A stretch of 51,856 bases of DNA from Vibrio neptunius. GTDB lineage: Bacteria > Pseudomonadota > Gammaproteobacteria > Enterobacterales > Vibrionaceae. The stretch covers positions 1 through 51,856 of the forward strand of contig NZ_JXXU01000075.1 of the NCBI RefSeq assembly GCF_000967495.1, in the 5' to 3' direction. Every line of letters starts with the position of its first letter. Position 1 is the stretch's first letter. A model generated the notes under the pieces. It saw only the letters and a program-made list of their open reading frames with translations, made no database searches and was not told where the DNA came from. Shown piece after piece: positions 1-8,093 of this stretch. The position numbers and the translations under genes were made by a program.

Positions 1-23
1 TTTCAGGACGAGACAAACAATGA

Positions 24-57
24 AAAAAGGGTTGATGTTTCCACATCAACCCTTTTT
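24..57 (-). terminator. arcA terminator (possibly bidirectional)
   Basis: A perfect 15-bp stem (24-38 with 43-57) has a 4-base loop and ends in A/T runs on both sides. It starts 14 bases past the arcA stop, so it should end arcA transcription. The matching A-tract means it could also stop a transcript entering from the left. Confidence 0.9.
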
Positions 58-70
58 GTTCTGTTTCTCT

Positions 71-1291
71 TTAGATATCGTCACGCTCAATTGGGCAGCT
101 CATACAACGAGCACCACCGCGTCCGCGGCCCAGTTCATTACCCGGAATGGTCAGAACTTCGATACCTGCTTTGTCGTACTTCTCGTTAGTGTAAACGTTA
201 CGTTCGTAACCAATCACCACCCCTGGTTTTACAGTTAGGACGTTGTTCGCGTCGTTCCATTGTTCACGTTCAGCTTCATAGTTGTCGCCGCCAGTAGTGA
301 TAATCTTAAGATCATCGACGCCTAATGCTTGCTCAATAGCATGAGTGTAACTTGACACTTGTTCTACCTTCATCTCATTTTCCCCTTTCGATGTTAGGCG
401 CCAAGTATCAAGGTCCTTGCGCATGATCTCGGGATAAACTGAGAAAGTGTCAATATCCATGTGGGTCATTACTGTATCTAAATGCATACAAGAGCGGTGT
501 TTGGGCAAATCAATGGCAATCACTTCTTTCGCTTGACCATTCTTAAATAGATTTGCTGCTAAATTCTCTACACCTTGAGCTGTTGTTCGTTCAGACATAC
601 CGACCAACACTGCTCCTTTACCGATAACCAGTACGTCACCGCCTTCAATATTGGCGTTGTCATAATGCAGATCTTCATCACCAAAGTACTTGATGAAGTC
701 TTGTCCTGCGAATACAGGGTGCCAGCGATAAATTGCTCGTAGATGGTTTGTTTCGCGCTGACGAGCTGCTTTCATCATTGGGTTAAGAGACACACCGCCG
801 TAAACCCAACATGATGTATCACGAGTGAAGAGGTGATTTGGTAATGGTTCGATAACAAAGTCCAGTGGACGATGCATCTTAGGTAACATTGATGCAGACT
901 GTATCGGTAACTCTGAGTAAGCTAAGCCACCGAGCAAGATGGTTGCTAAGTGTTCATTATCCATATCCGATAAGTAATGGCGTAGGTCACGGGCAAACGT
1001 CGGACCGTAGCGGAAATCAGAAATCTGAGTATCTAGTAACCACTCTTTGGCTTCTTTGACTGCCAAAGTCTCTACAAGGAGATCGTGAAGTAGCAATACC
1101 TCGACACCCTGATTCGTCAAAGTTTGTGCAAACTGATCATGCTCTTCTCCTGCCGCTTCGACAGCAAGAACATCGTCAAACAGTAGCTCATGGCAGTTTG
1201 AAGGGGTAAGGTGGGTTAACGCTCGCTCTGGTCGGGCTAACAATACACGTCTTAACTGGCCTACTTCTGAGCCTACGTACAACTTACTCAT
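71..1291 (-). CDS. arcA: Arginine deiminase
   Basis: The 406-residue product hydrolyses arginine to citrulline and ammonia, the first step of the arginine deiminase pathway for anaerobic ATP production and acid tolerance. The length is usual for the family. The C-terminal motif GGARCMSCPIERDD carries the expected catalytic cysteine at residue 396. The conserved segment IEGGDVLVIGKGAVLVGMSE and the HMDTVMTH-like segment (HLDTVMTHMD) of the guanidine-modifying fold are present. The ATG follows AAGGACGC at good spacing. The partner genes (catabolic ornithine carbamoyltransferase, carbamate kinase) are not visible here; they could lie left of the window. The rraB gene is divergent, and ArgR-box-like sequences lie in the intergenic region. 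The product is cytoplasmic. Confidence 0.97.
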   Translation of the reverse strand: MSKLYVGSEVGQLRRVLLARPERALTHLTPSNCHELLFDDVLAVEAAGEEHDQFAQTLTNQGVEVLLLHDLLVETLAVKEAKEWLLDTQISDFRYGPTFARDLRHYLSDMDNEHLATILLGGLAYSELPIQSASMLPKMHRPLDFVIEPLPNHLFTRDTSCWVYGGVSLNPMMKAARQRETNHLRAIYRWHPVFAGQDFIKYFGDEDLHYDNANIEGGDVLVIGKGAVLVGMSERTTAQGVENLAANLFKNGQAKEVIAIDLPKHRSCMHLDTVMTHMDIDTFSVYPEIMRKDLDTWRLTSKGENEMKVEQVSSYTHAIEQALGVDDLKIITTGGDNYEAEREQWNDANNVLTVKPGVVIGYERNVYTNEKYDKAGIEVLTIPGNELGRGRGGARCMSCPIERDDI

Positions 1292-1855
1292 TTTGCGTCC
1301 TTACAATAATATCCAATGCGTATTTATGACAAGGTTGTTATCAAGATGCAAGTGGTAATGATAGTCTCAAAGACTGGTATTTGTTATTTTTTCGGTCTTT
1401 AATTTTTATAATTTTACCATTTATAGACTTTTTGTCTAAAAAGCAACTGTGAAATCTGTGCGCTGACTTTGCGACTCTATTCGTCATGTCATCTGAAAGA
1501 TTTTGACAAATTAAAATTGAATTCAGCATAGCTATTCACAACTTTGCAAGCTGGTGACAGAAAGTTATATTTCTATGCAGTTGTCATTTTTCCTAAGATA
1601 TGCAGCTCTGAAAAATAAAAACTCACAACGACGGGTAGCAAACTGTGATCGATGACCACAGATAATTCTGAATCACACGTATGATAAAAAAATGTTAAGT
1701 TTTCGATGTTGTGAGCTGGATCCGGTGAGATCGTTCATCATTGCCTCGATAAAGATGACGATCCGAATAGATTGCGGGTAGTAATTTCGCTGGATCCATG
1801 CGATATTCCGTTGCGGTAAAAATCGATCAATCTTGTCACTATCTGGAGCCGACTT
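1292..1855. other. Divergent arcA/rraB intergenic region
   Basis: This 564-base A/T-rich stretch separates the two start codons and should hold both promoters. Two ArgR-box-like sequences (1525-1538 and 1566-1579) are listed separately. Two short open frames on the minus strand (62 and 63 codons) have no protein-like character and no convincing ribosome site. I see no RNA gene and could not place a promoter with confidence. Confidence 0.6.
1525..1538. promoter_or_regulatory. Putative ArgR operator upstream of arcA
   Basis: The sequence AGCATAGCTATTCA matches the ARG-box form TGCATAnnTATTCA at 13 of 14 positions. It is almost identical to the argR-upstream box at 8945 (CGCATAGCTATGCA). A weaker relative, TATATTTCTATGCA, lies at 1566-1579. 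The site is about 235 bases upstream of the arcA start. Binding by ArgR is inferred from sequence only. Confidence 0.5.
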
Positions 1856-2269
1856 ATGTCTCATGAAGACGAATATCTATCAGTTGAAGAATTAATTGAG
1901 ATTCAAAAGGAAGAGACTCGCGAGATCATCCAAGCCTTACGAGAAGACGGTAGTGATCCAGATGCGTTATATGAAATAGAACATCACCTGTTTGCTGAAG
2001 ATTTCGATACGCTGGAAAAAGCCGTTGTTGAAGCGTTTAAAATGGGTTTTGAAGTATTAGAAGCAGAAGAAACAGAAGATGAAGATGGCAACAAACTGCT
2101 GTGCTGTGATGCGACAATGGAATCGGCTCTTGATGCAGAAACAATTGATGCTCAAGTAGAGAAGCTGATTCATCTTGCAGAGAAATATGACATCATCTAT
2201 GACGGTTGGGGTACCTACTACGAAGGCGAAGATGCACTGTACCCAGAAGAAGATGACGACGAAGAGTAA
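1856..2269 (+). CDS. rraB: Regulator of ribonuclease E activity B
   Basis: This small, very acidic cytoplasmic protein (137 residues) matches RraB (YjgD). In E. coli, RraB binds the C-terminal half of RNase E and alters degradosome composition, changing mRNA decay. The length, the N-terminal helix rich in E and Q (SVEELIEIQKEETREIIQAL) and the strongly acidic tail ending EEDDDEE fit the family. The start follows CTGGAG eight bases upstream. In E. coli the gene sits next to argI; here the neighbour is arcA, so the link to an arginine gene is kept while the partner differs. A terminator follows directly. Confidence 0.93.
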   Translation: MSHEDEYLSVEELIEIQKEETREIIQALREDGSDPDALYEIEHHLFAEDFDTLEKAVVEAFKMGFEVLEAEETEDEDGNKLLCCDATMESALDAETIDAQVEKLIHLAEKYDIIYDGWGTYYEGEDALYPEEDDDEE

Positions 2270-2282
2270 CAAGTTGTTGAAG

Positions 2283-2307
2283 AAACCAGCCTAAGGCTGG
2301 TTTTTTT
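2283..2307 (+). terminator. rraB terminator
   Basis: The stem AACCAGCC/GGCTGGTT (2284-2291 with 2295-2302) has a three-base loop and runs into seven T residues. It is a classic intrinsic terminator 14 bases after the rraB stop. Confidence 0.92.
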
Positions 2308-2401
2308 GTCGCTGTCATTCGGCGAGGGATAAGTATCTTTCATTCAGACGATTCTTTATAATCACCCAAACTTGATCTAGCGCAATTTTAATAAGGGAAA
2401 C

Positions 2402-3202
2402 ATGCAGCTATCACTCGCAGGCTTATGGCAGATCTCTCCGCTTACTGACCTTTCTGTTCCTCAGGATGACATTACTTTTCCTGCAGCATTAAGCGAGCGG
2501 TTACCTGATACGTTGTGCGAACAAGATATCGCTGAGCAAGAGTGGCACTTGATGCACGATATTGAAGTTGATGAAGCGATGCTGGCGTTTCCAGCCGTAG
2601 ATTTGGTGCTTGGTGGTGTAGATTACCATGCTGAAGTGCGACTCAATGGTATAGCGCTGTTTGATTGTGATGGCTCACAGGCCGAATACAAAAAAGACAT
2701 TCGTCCTTACATGCAGCTCGGTCGAAATCGCTTTGAGATCTTGTTTCTCGAAGAGGAAGAAGAACTTCTGTTCGAAGAAGACAGGTTGGATATATGTCCT
2801 TTAGGTGAACAACCTAACCAAAGGTTTGATTCACGATTGGGTATATGGAAAGAGCCTTACCTGCAGTTTATTCGCCATGTACGTTTAGATCATGTTGTCA
2901 CCGAGCAGATCTGGCACCACGGCGGTGGTTGTGAGTTTTTGGTCGATCTTCATTACAGTACCTACAAACCGGGGCTGATTTCTGCTGCAGTTAAATTCAA
3001 TGGAATGACCTATCACCTGCCTATTGATGTACGAAATGATCATGTGAGCGCTCTGTTTCAAGTCGAAGCGCCGATCTATTTCGATGCCAGCCAGCCTGAT
3101 CTCAATGCTCTATATCAGCTAGAAGTGATGTTGGATGGCCAAACGCAGAAATTTAATATCGGACTGAGTAAAGATCTCTGCGTGACCCACTTCCCTGTGT
3201 AG
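2402..3202 (+). CDS. GH2-type sugar-binding-domain protein, non-catalytic
   Basis: The 266-residue product resembles the N-terminal jelly-roll and following Ig-like domain of glycoside hydrolase family 2 enzymes (beta-mannosidase/beta-galactosidase). Visible hallmarks are the opening LAGLWQI, the strand LVLGGVDYHAEVRLNGIALF (residues about 69-88), the YKKDIRPYMQLGRNRFEI block and RLGIWKEPYL, which parallels the family's GIWRPVYL. No TIM-barrel catalytic domain follows and there is no signal peptide, so it should be a cytoplasmic binding or structural protein rather than an enzyme. The ATG follows AAGGGAAAC. It converges on the DUF2061 gene with only six bases between stops. The biological role is unknown. 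Confidence 0.75.
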   Translation: MQLSLAGLWQISPLTDLSVPQDDITFPAALSERLPDTLCEQDIAEQEWHLMHDIEVDEAMLAFPAVDLVLGGVDYHAEVRLNGIALFDCDGSQAEYKKDIRPYMQLGRNRFEILFLEEEEELLFEEDRLDICPLGEQPNQRFDSRLGIWKEPYLQFIRHVRLDHVVTEQIWHHGGGCEFLVDLHYSTYKPGLISAAVKFNGMTYHLPIDVRNDHVSALFQVEAPIYFDASQPDLNALYQLEVMLDGQTQKFNIGLSKDLCVTHFPV

Positions 3203-3208
3203 TGGTTT

Positions 3209-3601
3209 TCAAAAGTGAGCCGTTTGCTGTGAAAATAGCGGGCTTTGTTTGCGCTGCCATACTCGCTCATGGCAATAATAGGCGAGAGTATTAATACTTG
3301 GTTCAATCGCGGCCATAACGCCACCAACTAACCAGCTCCCTGTCAAAAGATAAGCAACACTAAACGCCACACTAAAGTGCACAACGGCAAAGCTGGTGGT
3401 TTTCAGCGCTGTAGCGTTCTCACGTTTTTTCAACTGGGGTGAGGCTTGCCAAACTTGTTCATGAAAATAAAACGCAACGGTGTTCACCATAGGCTCGATC
3501 ATGGCAATCAGACTACCAATCAAGATATCTCCCGTTAATAGATACGCGACCGTGAAAGCGATTGAGAAGTGAATAGCTGCAAAGGTTAATGTCTTTTTCA
3601 T
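3209..3601 (-). CDS. Tandem DUF2061 membrane protein
   Basis: The 130-residue product is two copies of the same short membrane unit. Residues about 2-50 and 68-115 both read as KT-x-(S/T)FA-x-x-HFS-(I/V)AF-(T/S)VAYLLTG, then a second hydrophobic segment, IEP, N-T-x-A and a HE-x-VW end. This is the DUF2061 (YkoI/Ysh-type unknown) architecture, duplicated, giving about four membrane helices. No enzymatic residues are evident and the function is unknown. A near-perfect Fur box lies 36-54 bases upstream of the ATG, which suggests iron-repressed expression and a role in metal-limited cells. The stop is six bases from that of the convergent neighbour. Confidence 0.8.
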   Translation of the reverse strand: MKKTLTFAAIHFSIAFTVAYLLTGDILIGSLIAMIEPMVNTVAFYFHEQVWQASPQLKKRENATALKTTSFAVVHFSVAFSVAYLLTGSWLVGGVMAAIEPSINTLAYYCHERVWQRKQSPLFSQQTAHF

Positions 3602-3636
3602 GATGTGATCCAGTCTTTGGTGTTGATAGGATAATT

Positions 3637-3655
3637 ATTGATAATTATTATCATT
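3637..3655 (-). promoter_or_regulatory. Predicted Fur box
   Basis: On the minus strand the site reads AATGATAATAATTATCAAT. This agrees with the 19-base Fur consensus AATGANAATNATTNTCATT at every defined position but one. It lies 36 bases upstream of the DUF2061 start, where a repressor would cover the promoter. Fur binding is inferred from sequence. Confidence 0.75.
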
Positions 3656-3700
3656 AGTTAAATTCGATTGAAACTATAATATCAATCGTTAGTAACTATT

Positions 3701-3728
3701 AAAAAAGGCGCTCAATAGAGCGCCTTTT
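3701..3728 (-). terminator. usp terminator
   Basis: An 11-bp stem (3703-3713 with 3718-3728) has loop AATA and A/T runs outside. It lies 17 bases past the stop of the universal stress protein gene on the minus strand. Confidence 0.9.
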
Positions 3729-3745
3729 GTCTTTATTCAATCAAC

Positions 3746-4183
3746 TTAGCCTTGCGGTTTTACCACCAAGACATTGATGGGTGAGTTCTGAACCACTTTA
3801 CTGGCGACAGAACCCAATACCACTTTATCCAGTTTAGAACGCTTATGGCTTGGCATCACAATCAGGTCGGCACCGAGCTTTTCCGCATAGTCGAGAATAG
3901 TCGCGTACGCTTTGCCTTCGGCTACGTGCGCTTTGTAGACCACTTCTTCAGGAATGTGCTGGACAGCGAACTGTTTCAGCTGATTCTCAACGTCGGTTTT
4001 CATTTTCGCTGCGGCATCTTTTGGAAAGTAGGTCGCAACCATAGACATGTGAATACCTGGTAATACGTTCAGAAGATGAACTTGAGCATTGGAGTGCTTG
4101 GCGTGCCAGACAGCCAGCTCAAGTGCTTTATCAGAAAAGCCTTTGTCGTTCAGATCGACAGGAACAAGAATTTGCTTATACAT
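3746..4183 (-). CDS. Universal stress protein, UspA/UspF family
   Basis: The 145-residue single Usp-domain protein opens with the typical first strand MYKQILVPVDLND and ends LGSVASKVVQNSPINVLVVKP. The start at 4183 is chosen because MYKQILVPVD is the family N-terminus; the frame extends eight codons further upstream without support. In ATP-binding Usps the motif is G-x2-G-x9-G(S/T). Here the corresponding stretch is PSHKRSKLDKVVLGS, so both leading glycines are missing and nucleotide binding is doubtful. The product is cytoplasmic. It has its own terminator, and the TRAP permease gene upstream on the same strand is separated by about 130 bases. Confidence 0.9.
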   Translation of the reverse strand: MYKQILVPVDLNDKGFSDKALELAVWHAKHSNAQVHLLNVLPGIHMSMVATYFPKDAAAKMKTDVENQLKQFAVQHIPEEVVYKAHVAEGKAYATILDYAEKLGADLIVMPSHKRSKLDKVVLGSVASKVVQNSPINVLVVKPQG

Positions 4184-4279
4184 CGATAGCTCTCTATTCA
4201 GTCTCAACCATGGAAATGGCTGAGATATGCATCCTTAGTTAATACCAAATCCACCGAATTTAAGTGGATTAGCTAATTG

Positions 4280-4310
4280 TAGCCTCACTTCCTTCTATGG
4301 AGCGAGGCTA
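4280..4310 (-). terminator. Possible hairpin after the TRAP permease gene
   Basis: The arms TAGCCTC (4280-4286) and GAGGCTA (4304-4310) pair perfectly, with further partial pairing inside, seven bases past the permease stop. On the minus strand the hairpin is not followed by a T-run, so it may stabilise the 3' end rather than terminate on its own. Confidence 0.45.
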
Positions 4311-4316
4311 ACTAAG

Positions 4317-6896
4317 TTACGCGCTCAATTCATCCCTGCGAGCTCGTCTTCTCTGGTTCATACCTAGACCGATGAGCAGAAGCAGTGCAGGAACGAAGAC
4401 CCACTCTTTCATTGGTCGATCTGCATCCACTACAACCGAGCGAATCTCCCAGTCGAAATCAACGCCAGCTGCTTCTGCTGGGCTGCCGAATTCGACCATA
4501 TCGACCAACATACGGCCATTGCTGCTATTCAGCATTAGACCCATAGATGAGATACGATCTTCAGCGGACTTTGCGCTGTCCTCGAACGGCAGTCGGACGG
4601 TCTTCGAGATGAAATCGCCTTCAAGGTTCTCACCCGCAACAAGAAGCTCAATCTCTTGACCAACTGCTAGCTGTTCAGTGATCTGCGCGATCTCTGTACC
4701 TGGGTGAAGTACTTTGGCTGGGTAAATTTGATCCCACCAGAAACCAGGGCGGAAGAAAGTAAACGTCAGAGCCAATAGCAGAACTGTTTCCCACCACTTG
4801 TTCTTAGTAAACCACCAGCCTTGTGTTGCTGCAGAGAATATCAGCATTGCAATGACGGAAGATATGATCGTGAGCAACAAATGCCACCAACTCTCAATTC
4901 CCATTAAAAGAAGTTGTGTATTGAAGATGAACATGAAAGGCAAGATGGCGGTACGAATATCGTAAGTAAAGCCCTGAATACCGGTCCTGATTGGATCCGA
5001 CTTGGCGATCGCCGCAGCGGCAAAGGCTGCTAAACCAACCGGAGGTGTATCGTCGGCCAGAATACCAAAGTAGAACACAAACAAGTGAACGGCGATCAGA
5101 GGGATGATTAAGCCGCTTTGTGCACCCAGCGTCACGATAACAGGAGCCATTAGTGTAGAAACTACGATGTAGTTTGCTGTCGTTGGTAGGCCCATACCCA
5201 AGATCAGACTGATCACAGCGGTGAACAGAAGCATCAAGATAATGTTACCGCCCGAGATAAACTCGACGAAGTCCGTCATCACCAAACCAATACCGGTGAG
5301 AGTTACCACACCAACAACTGTGCCTGCAGCTGCAGTCGCAACACCAATACCGATCATGTTACGCGCACCAGAAACTAGACTCTCAAGTAAGTCAATAAAG
5401 CCTTCTATGGTTTGTTCTGCAATCGATCCTTGTTGAGAAAGAGCTGCCATTAGAGGACGTTGAGTGATCAGGATAAAGATCATGAAAACCGTCGCCCAGA
5501 AAGCGGATAGACCTGGAGAGAATCGTTCAACGGTCAGACACCAAACTAGCACAACAATTGGGAGTAGGTAATGTAAACCTGACTTGATGGTTGGGCCAGG
5601 ATCTGGTACTTCAGTTAGCTCTGCATCGATCTCAATCGCGCCTTCTTTGGCATATTTGGCTGAGATATTAACCAGAGCAACATAAGACAGTAGCAAAGCA
5701 ACGGTGACGATTGGTGTAGCGGCATCACCAAATACGTCTTTAGTCCAGCCGACACCATAATAAACAGCGGCACTAATCACACATAGACCAAGAATTGTGC
5801 CAGTGAAAGACAGTAAGCTAGCCAGCAGTGTTGGATTATGACGACGAGGAAGACCAGTCATGCCCGCTTTACATGCTTCAAGGTGGACAATGTAAATTAG
5901 CGCGATGTAAGAAATCAGAGCAGGCAGGATTGCCGCCTTGATGACTTCGACGTAAGAAATTCCTACGTATTCAACCATTAGGAATGCAGCTGCACCCATT
6001 ATTGGTGGCGTTAACTGACCATTGGTTGAAGCGGCAACTTCTACTGCGCCTGCTTTTGTTCCTGGGAAACCGACACGTTTCATTAGTGGGATTGTGAAAG
6101 TACCAGTGGTAACAACGTTGGCGATTGAAGAGCCTGAAACCAGACCAGATAAACCTGATGCGACTACTGCTGCTTTAGCTGGCCCACCTCTCATATGTCC
6201 CAGCAAAGAGAAAGCGACTTTAATGAAATAAGCACCTGCACCTGCGCGTTCCAGCATTGCCCCGAACAGTACAAACAAGAATACGAATGATGTGGATACA
6301 CCCAGAGCAACGCCAAATACACCTTCGGTTGTTAACCATAGATGAGACATTGCTTTGTTCAGACTGGCGCCTTTGTGAGCAATCACATCGGGCATGTACG
6401 GACCACCAAAGGTATACAGTAAGAACACGGCGGCAACGACCATCAGTGGTGGACCTAGTGCACGACGTGTCGCTTCCAGTAGCAGCACCATTCCTATAAC
6501 AGCAACAACAATGTCAAATGTTGTTGGAGCACCTGATCGGCCAGCCAGCTCGGTGTAGAAAATGTAGATATAAGCAGCGGAGAAACTGCCGGCTAATGCC
6601 AGTAGCCAATCCAGAGCAGGGATATGGTCACGAGGAGAAGTTTTCAGAGCGGGGTAAGCGGTAAACGCTAGGAACACGGCAAACATCAAATGTATCGAAC
6701 GTGCTTCAGTGTCGTTGAGTACGCCAAAATTAAATATGAACGGCAGAGGGGATGCGTACCAAAGTTGGAATAATGACCAACACAGTGGCACAAACCATAA
6801 GATGCGTCCTGGGATACCCATAGGGGCACGTGCACCTGTATCGGCTTGAGCTACCATTTCTTGCACATCTTGAGACGGAGATGTTGTCTTCGACAT
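4317..6896 (-). CDS. TRAP transporter fused permease (DctQ-DctM type)
   Basis: The 859-residue inner-membrane protein has the architecture of the TRAP 4TM/12TM fusion. A short N-terminal tail is followed by four helices (about 30-165) corresponding to the small DctQ subunit, then a long DctM-like region with many helices and glycine-rich stretches such as GLVSGSSIANVVTTGTF and GLPTTANYIVV. A C-terminal portion (about 680-859), containing more helices and a soluble insert, resembles DUF3394. Fused permeases of this kind pair with TAXI-type binding proteins, which is exactly the upstream gene. The system should use an ion gradient to import an organic anion; the substrate cannot be read from sequence. 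The ATG follows AAGGATTAAGTAC. Confidence 0.93.
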   Translation of the reverse strand: MSKTTSPSQDVQEMVAQADTGARAPMGIPGRILWFVPLCWSLFQLWYASPLPFIFNFGVLNDTEARSIHLMFAVFLAFTAYPALKTSPRDHIPALDWLLALAGSFSAAYIYIFYTELAGRSGAPTTFDIVVAVIGMVLLLEATRRALGPPLMVVAAVFLLYTFGGPYMPDVIAHKGASLNKAMSHLWLTTEGVFGVALGVSTSFVFLFVLFGAMLERAGAGAYFIKVAFSLLGHMRGGPAKAAVVASGLSGLVSGSSIANVVTTGTFTIPLMKRVGFPGTKAGAVEVAASTNGQLTPPIMGAAAFLMVEYVGISYVEVIKAAILPALISYIALIYIVHLEACKAGMTGLPRRHNPTLLASLLSFTGTILGLCVISAAVYYGVGWTKDVFGDAATPIVTVALLLSYVALVNISAKYAKEGAIEIDAELTEVPDPGPTIKSGLHYLLPIVVLVWCLTVERFSPGLSAFWATVFMIFILITQRPLMAALSQQGSIAEQTIEGFIDLLESLVSGARNMIGIGVATAAAGTVVGVVTLTGIGLVMTDFVEFISGGNIILMLLFTAVISLILGMGLPTTANYIVVSTLMAPVIVTLGAQSGLIIPLIAVHLFVFYFGILADDTPPVGLAAFAAAAIAKSDPIRTGIQGFTYDIRTAILPFMFIFNTQLLLMGIESWWHLLLTIISSVIAMLIFSAATQGWWFTKNKWWETVLLLALTFTFFRPGFWWDQIYPAKVLHPGTEIAQITEQLAVGQEIELLVAGENLEGDFISKTVRLPFEDSAKSAEDRISSMGLMLNSSNGRMLVDMVEFGSPAEAAGVDFDWEIRSVVVDADRPMKEWVFVPALLLLIGLGMNQRRRARRDELSA

Positions 6897-7084
6897 GTAC
6901 TTAATCCTTATTATAAATGGCCTGTCTTTTTATGATTGTCAGAACCTGATTTGCATCTTTCAGTCTAGTGAAAAGATCAAACATTGCTCATTAGTAAGTT
7001 TGTGATAGATACAAATAAAGAGGAGTTTCAAAAAATATGAAACTCCAAATAATACGATATTGCTCAATACCTTAGAGCTTGATG

Positions 7085-7112
7085 CATCAAGGAGGTAGTG
7101 ACCTCCTTGATG
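7085..7112 (-). other. Intercistronic stem-loop between binding protein and permease genes
   Basis: A perfect 12-bp stem (7085-7096 with 7101-7112) with loop AGTG begins 13 bases past the binding-protein stop. On the minus strand no T-run follows, so it is not a strong terminator. Hairpins here often protect the upstream mRNA and raise the binding protein above the permease; that role is inferred. Confidence 0.7.
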
Positions 7113-7124
7113 AACAAAGAGAGG

Positions 7125-8093
7125 TTACTTAAGTAGGCCTACTTCTTTGTAGTATTTCTCAGCACCTGGGTGTAGAGGGATAGAAAGACCTGCTTTCACC
7201 ATGTCTTCTTTCTTAAGGTTTGCAAACGCAGGGTGCAGACGCTTAAAGGTATCAAAATTTTCGAATACAGATTTTGCCACGTTATAAGCAACATCGTCAG
7301 AAACATTAGTCGTTGTCACCATAGTCGCGGCAACACCGAAGCTGTTTACGTCTTTATCTGTACCACGGTACATACCTGCTGGGATTGTACTGAATGCGTA
7401 ATATGGATTGTCAGCGACGATCTTGTCGATTTGCGGGCCAGTTGCAGAAATTAGCTTCGCATCACATGAAGTAGTTGCTTCTTTGATTGATCCATTTGGA
7501 TGGCCAACAACATAAACGAACGCGTCGATTTTGTTATCACACAGAGCTTGTGAACGCTCAGAACCTTTTAGTTCAGAAGCAAGCTTGAAGCTGTCGTTAG
7601 TCCAGCCCATGGCTTCCATTACCACACCCATAGTCGCACGGTCACCAGAACCTGGGTTACCGATGTTTACGCGCTTGCCTTTCAGGTCAGATACGTTTTC
7701 TATACCAGAATCAGCACGAGCGATGATGTTGAATGGTTCTGTGTGTAGAGAGAACACTGCACGTAGCTTTTTGTACGGGCCTTGTTCAGCAAACTTACTT
7801 GTACCGTTGTATCCGTGGTACTGCCAATCAGACTGAACGATACCAAAGTCCAGTTCTCCAGCACGAATAGTGTTTACGTTGTAGATCGAACCACCAGTCG
7901 ACTCCACAGAACAACGAATATTGTGATCTTTACGGCCTTTATTAACCAGTTTACAAATCGCGCCACCAGTCGGGTAGTAAACGCCCGTTACAGAACCTGT
8001 ACCAATCGTAATGAATTCTTGAGCGTTAACCGCGCCAGCACCCACTACAGCAGCTGCAATAGCACCAACTTTGATAAGTTTGTTCAATGCCAT
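7125..8093 (-). CDS. TAXI-family TRAP transporter periplasmic binding protein
   Basis: The 322-residue product has a Sec signal peptide (KLIKVGAIAAAVVGAGAVNA, cleavage predicted after residue 24). The mature start QEFITIGTGSVTGVYYPTGGAIC carries the TAXI signature IGTGSVTGVYYPTGG. Segments such as LKGKRVNIGNPGSGDRATM and the C-terminal PLHPGAEKYYKE are also typical of TAXI proteins. It captures a substrate, possibly glutamate or a dicarboxylate as reported for some relatives, and delivers it to the fused permease encoded 228 bases downstream on the same strand. The start follows AAGGAAGGGAAATTC. A CRP site and two hairpins lie in the upstream region. Confidence 0.95.
   Translation of the reverse strand: MALNKLIKVGAIAAAVVGAGAVNAQEFITIGTGSVTGVYYPTGGAICKLVNKGRKDHNIRCSVESTGGSIYNVNTIRAGELDFGIVQSDWQYHGYNGTSKFAEQGPYKKLRAVFSLHTEPFNIIARADSGIENVSDLKGKRVNIGNPGSGDRATMGVVMEAMGWTNDSFKLASELKGSERSQALCDNKIDAFVYVVGHPNGSIKEATTSCDAKLISATGPQIDKIVADNPYYAFSTIPAGMYRGTDKDVNSFGVAATMVTTTNVSDDVAYNVAKSVFENFDTFKRLHPAFANLKKEDMVKAGLSIPLHPGAEKYYKEVGLLK

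Noticed and set aside
1341..1864. Two minus-strand frames of 62 and 63 codons between arcA and rraB
   Set aside because: They are low-complexity translations of an A/T-rich regulatory region without ribosome sites.
4235..4276. Palindromic stretch TAATACCAAAT...AATCCAC/GTGGATT resembling a Vibrio intergenic repeat
   Set aside because: An 11-base word is shared with 8206-8216, but the rest differs and only two partial copies are visible in this window, so a repeat family cannot be supported.
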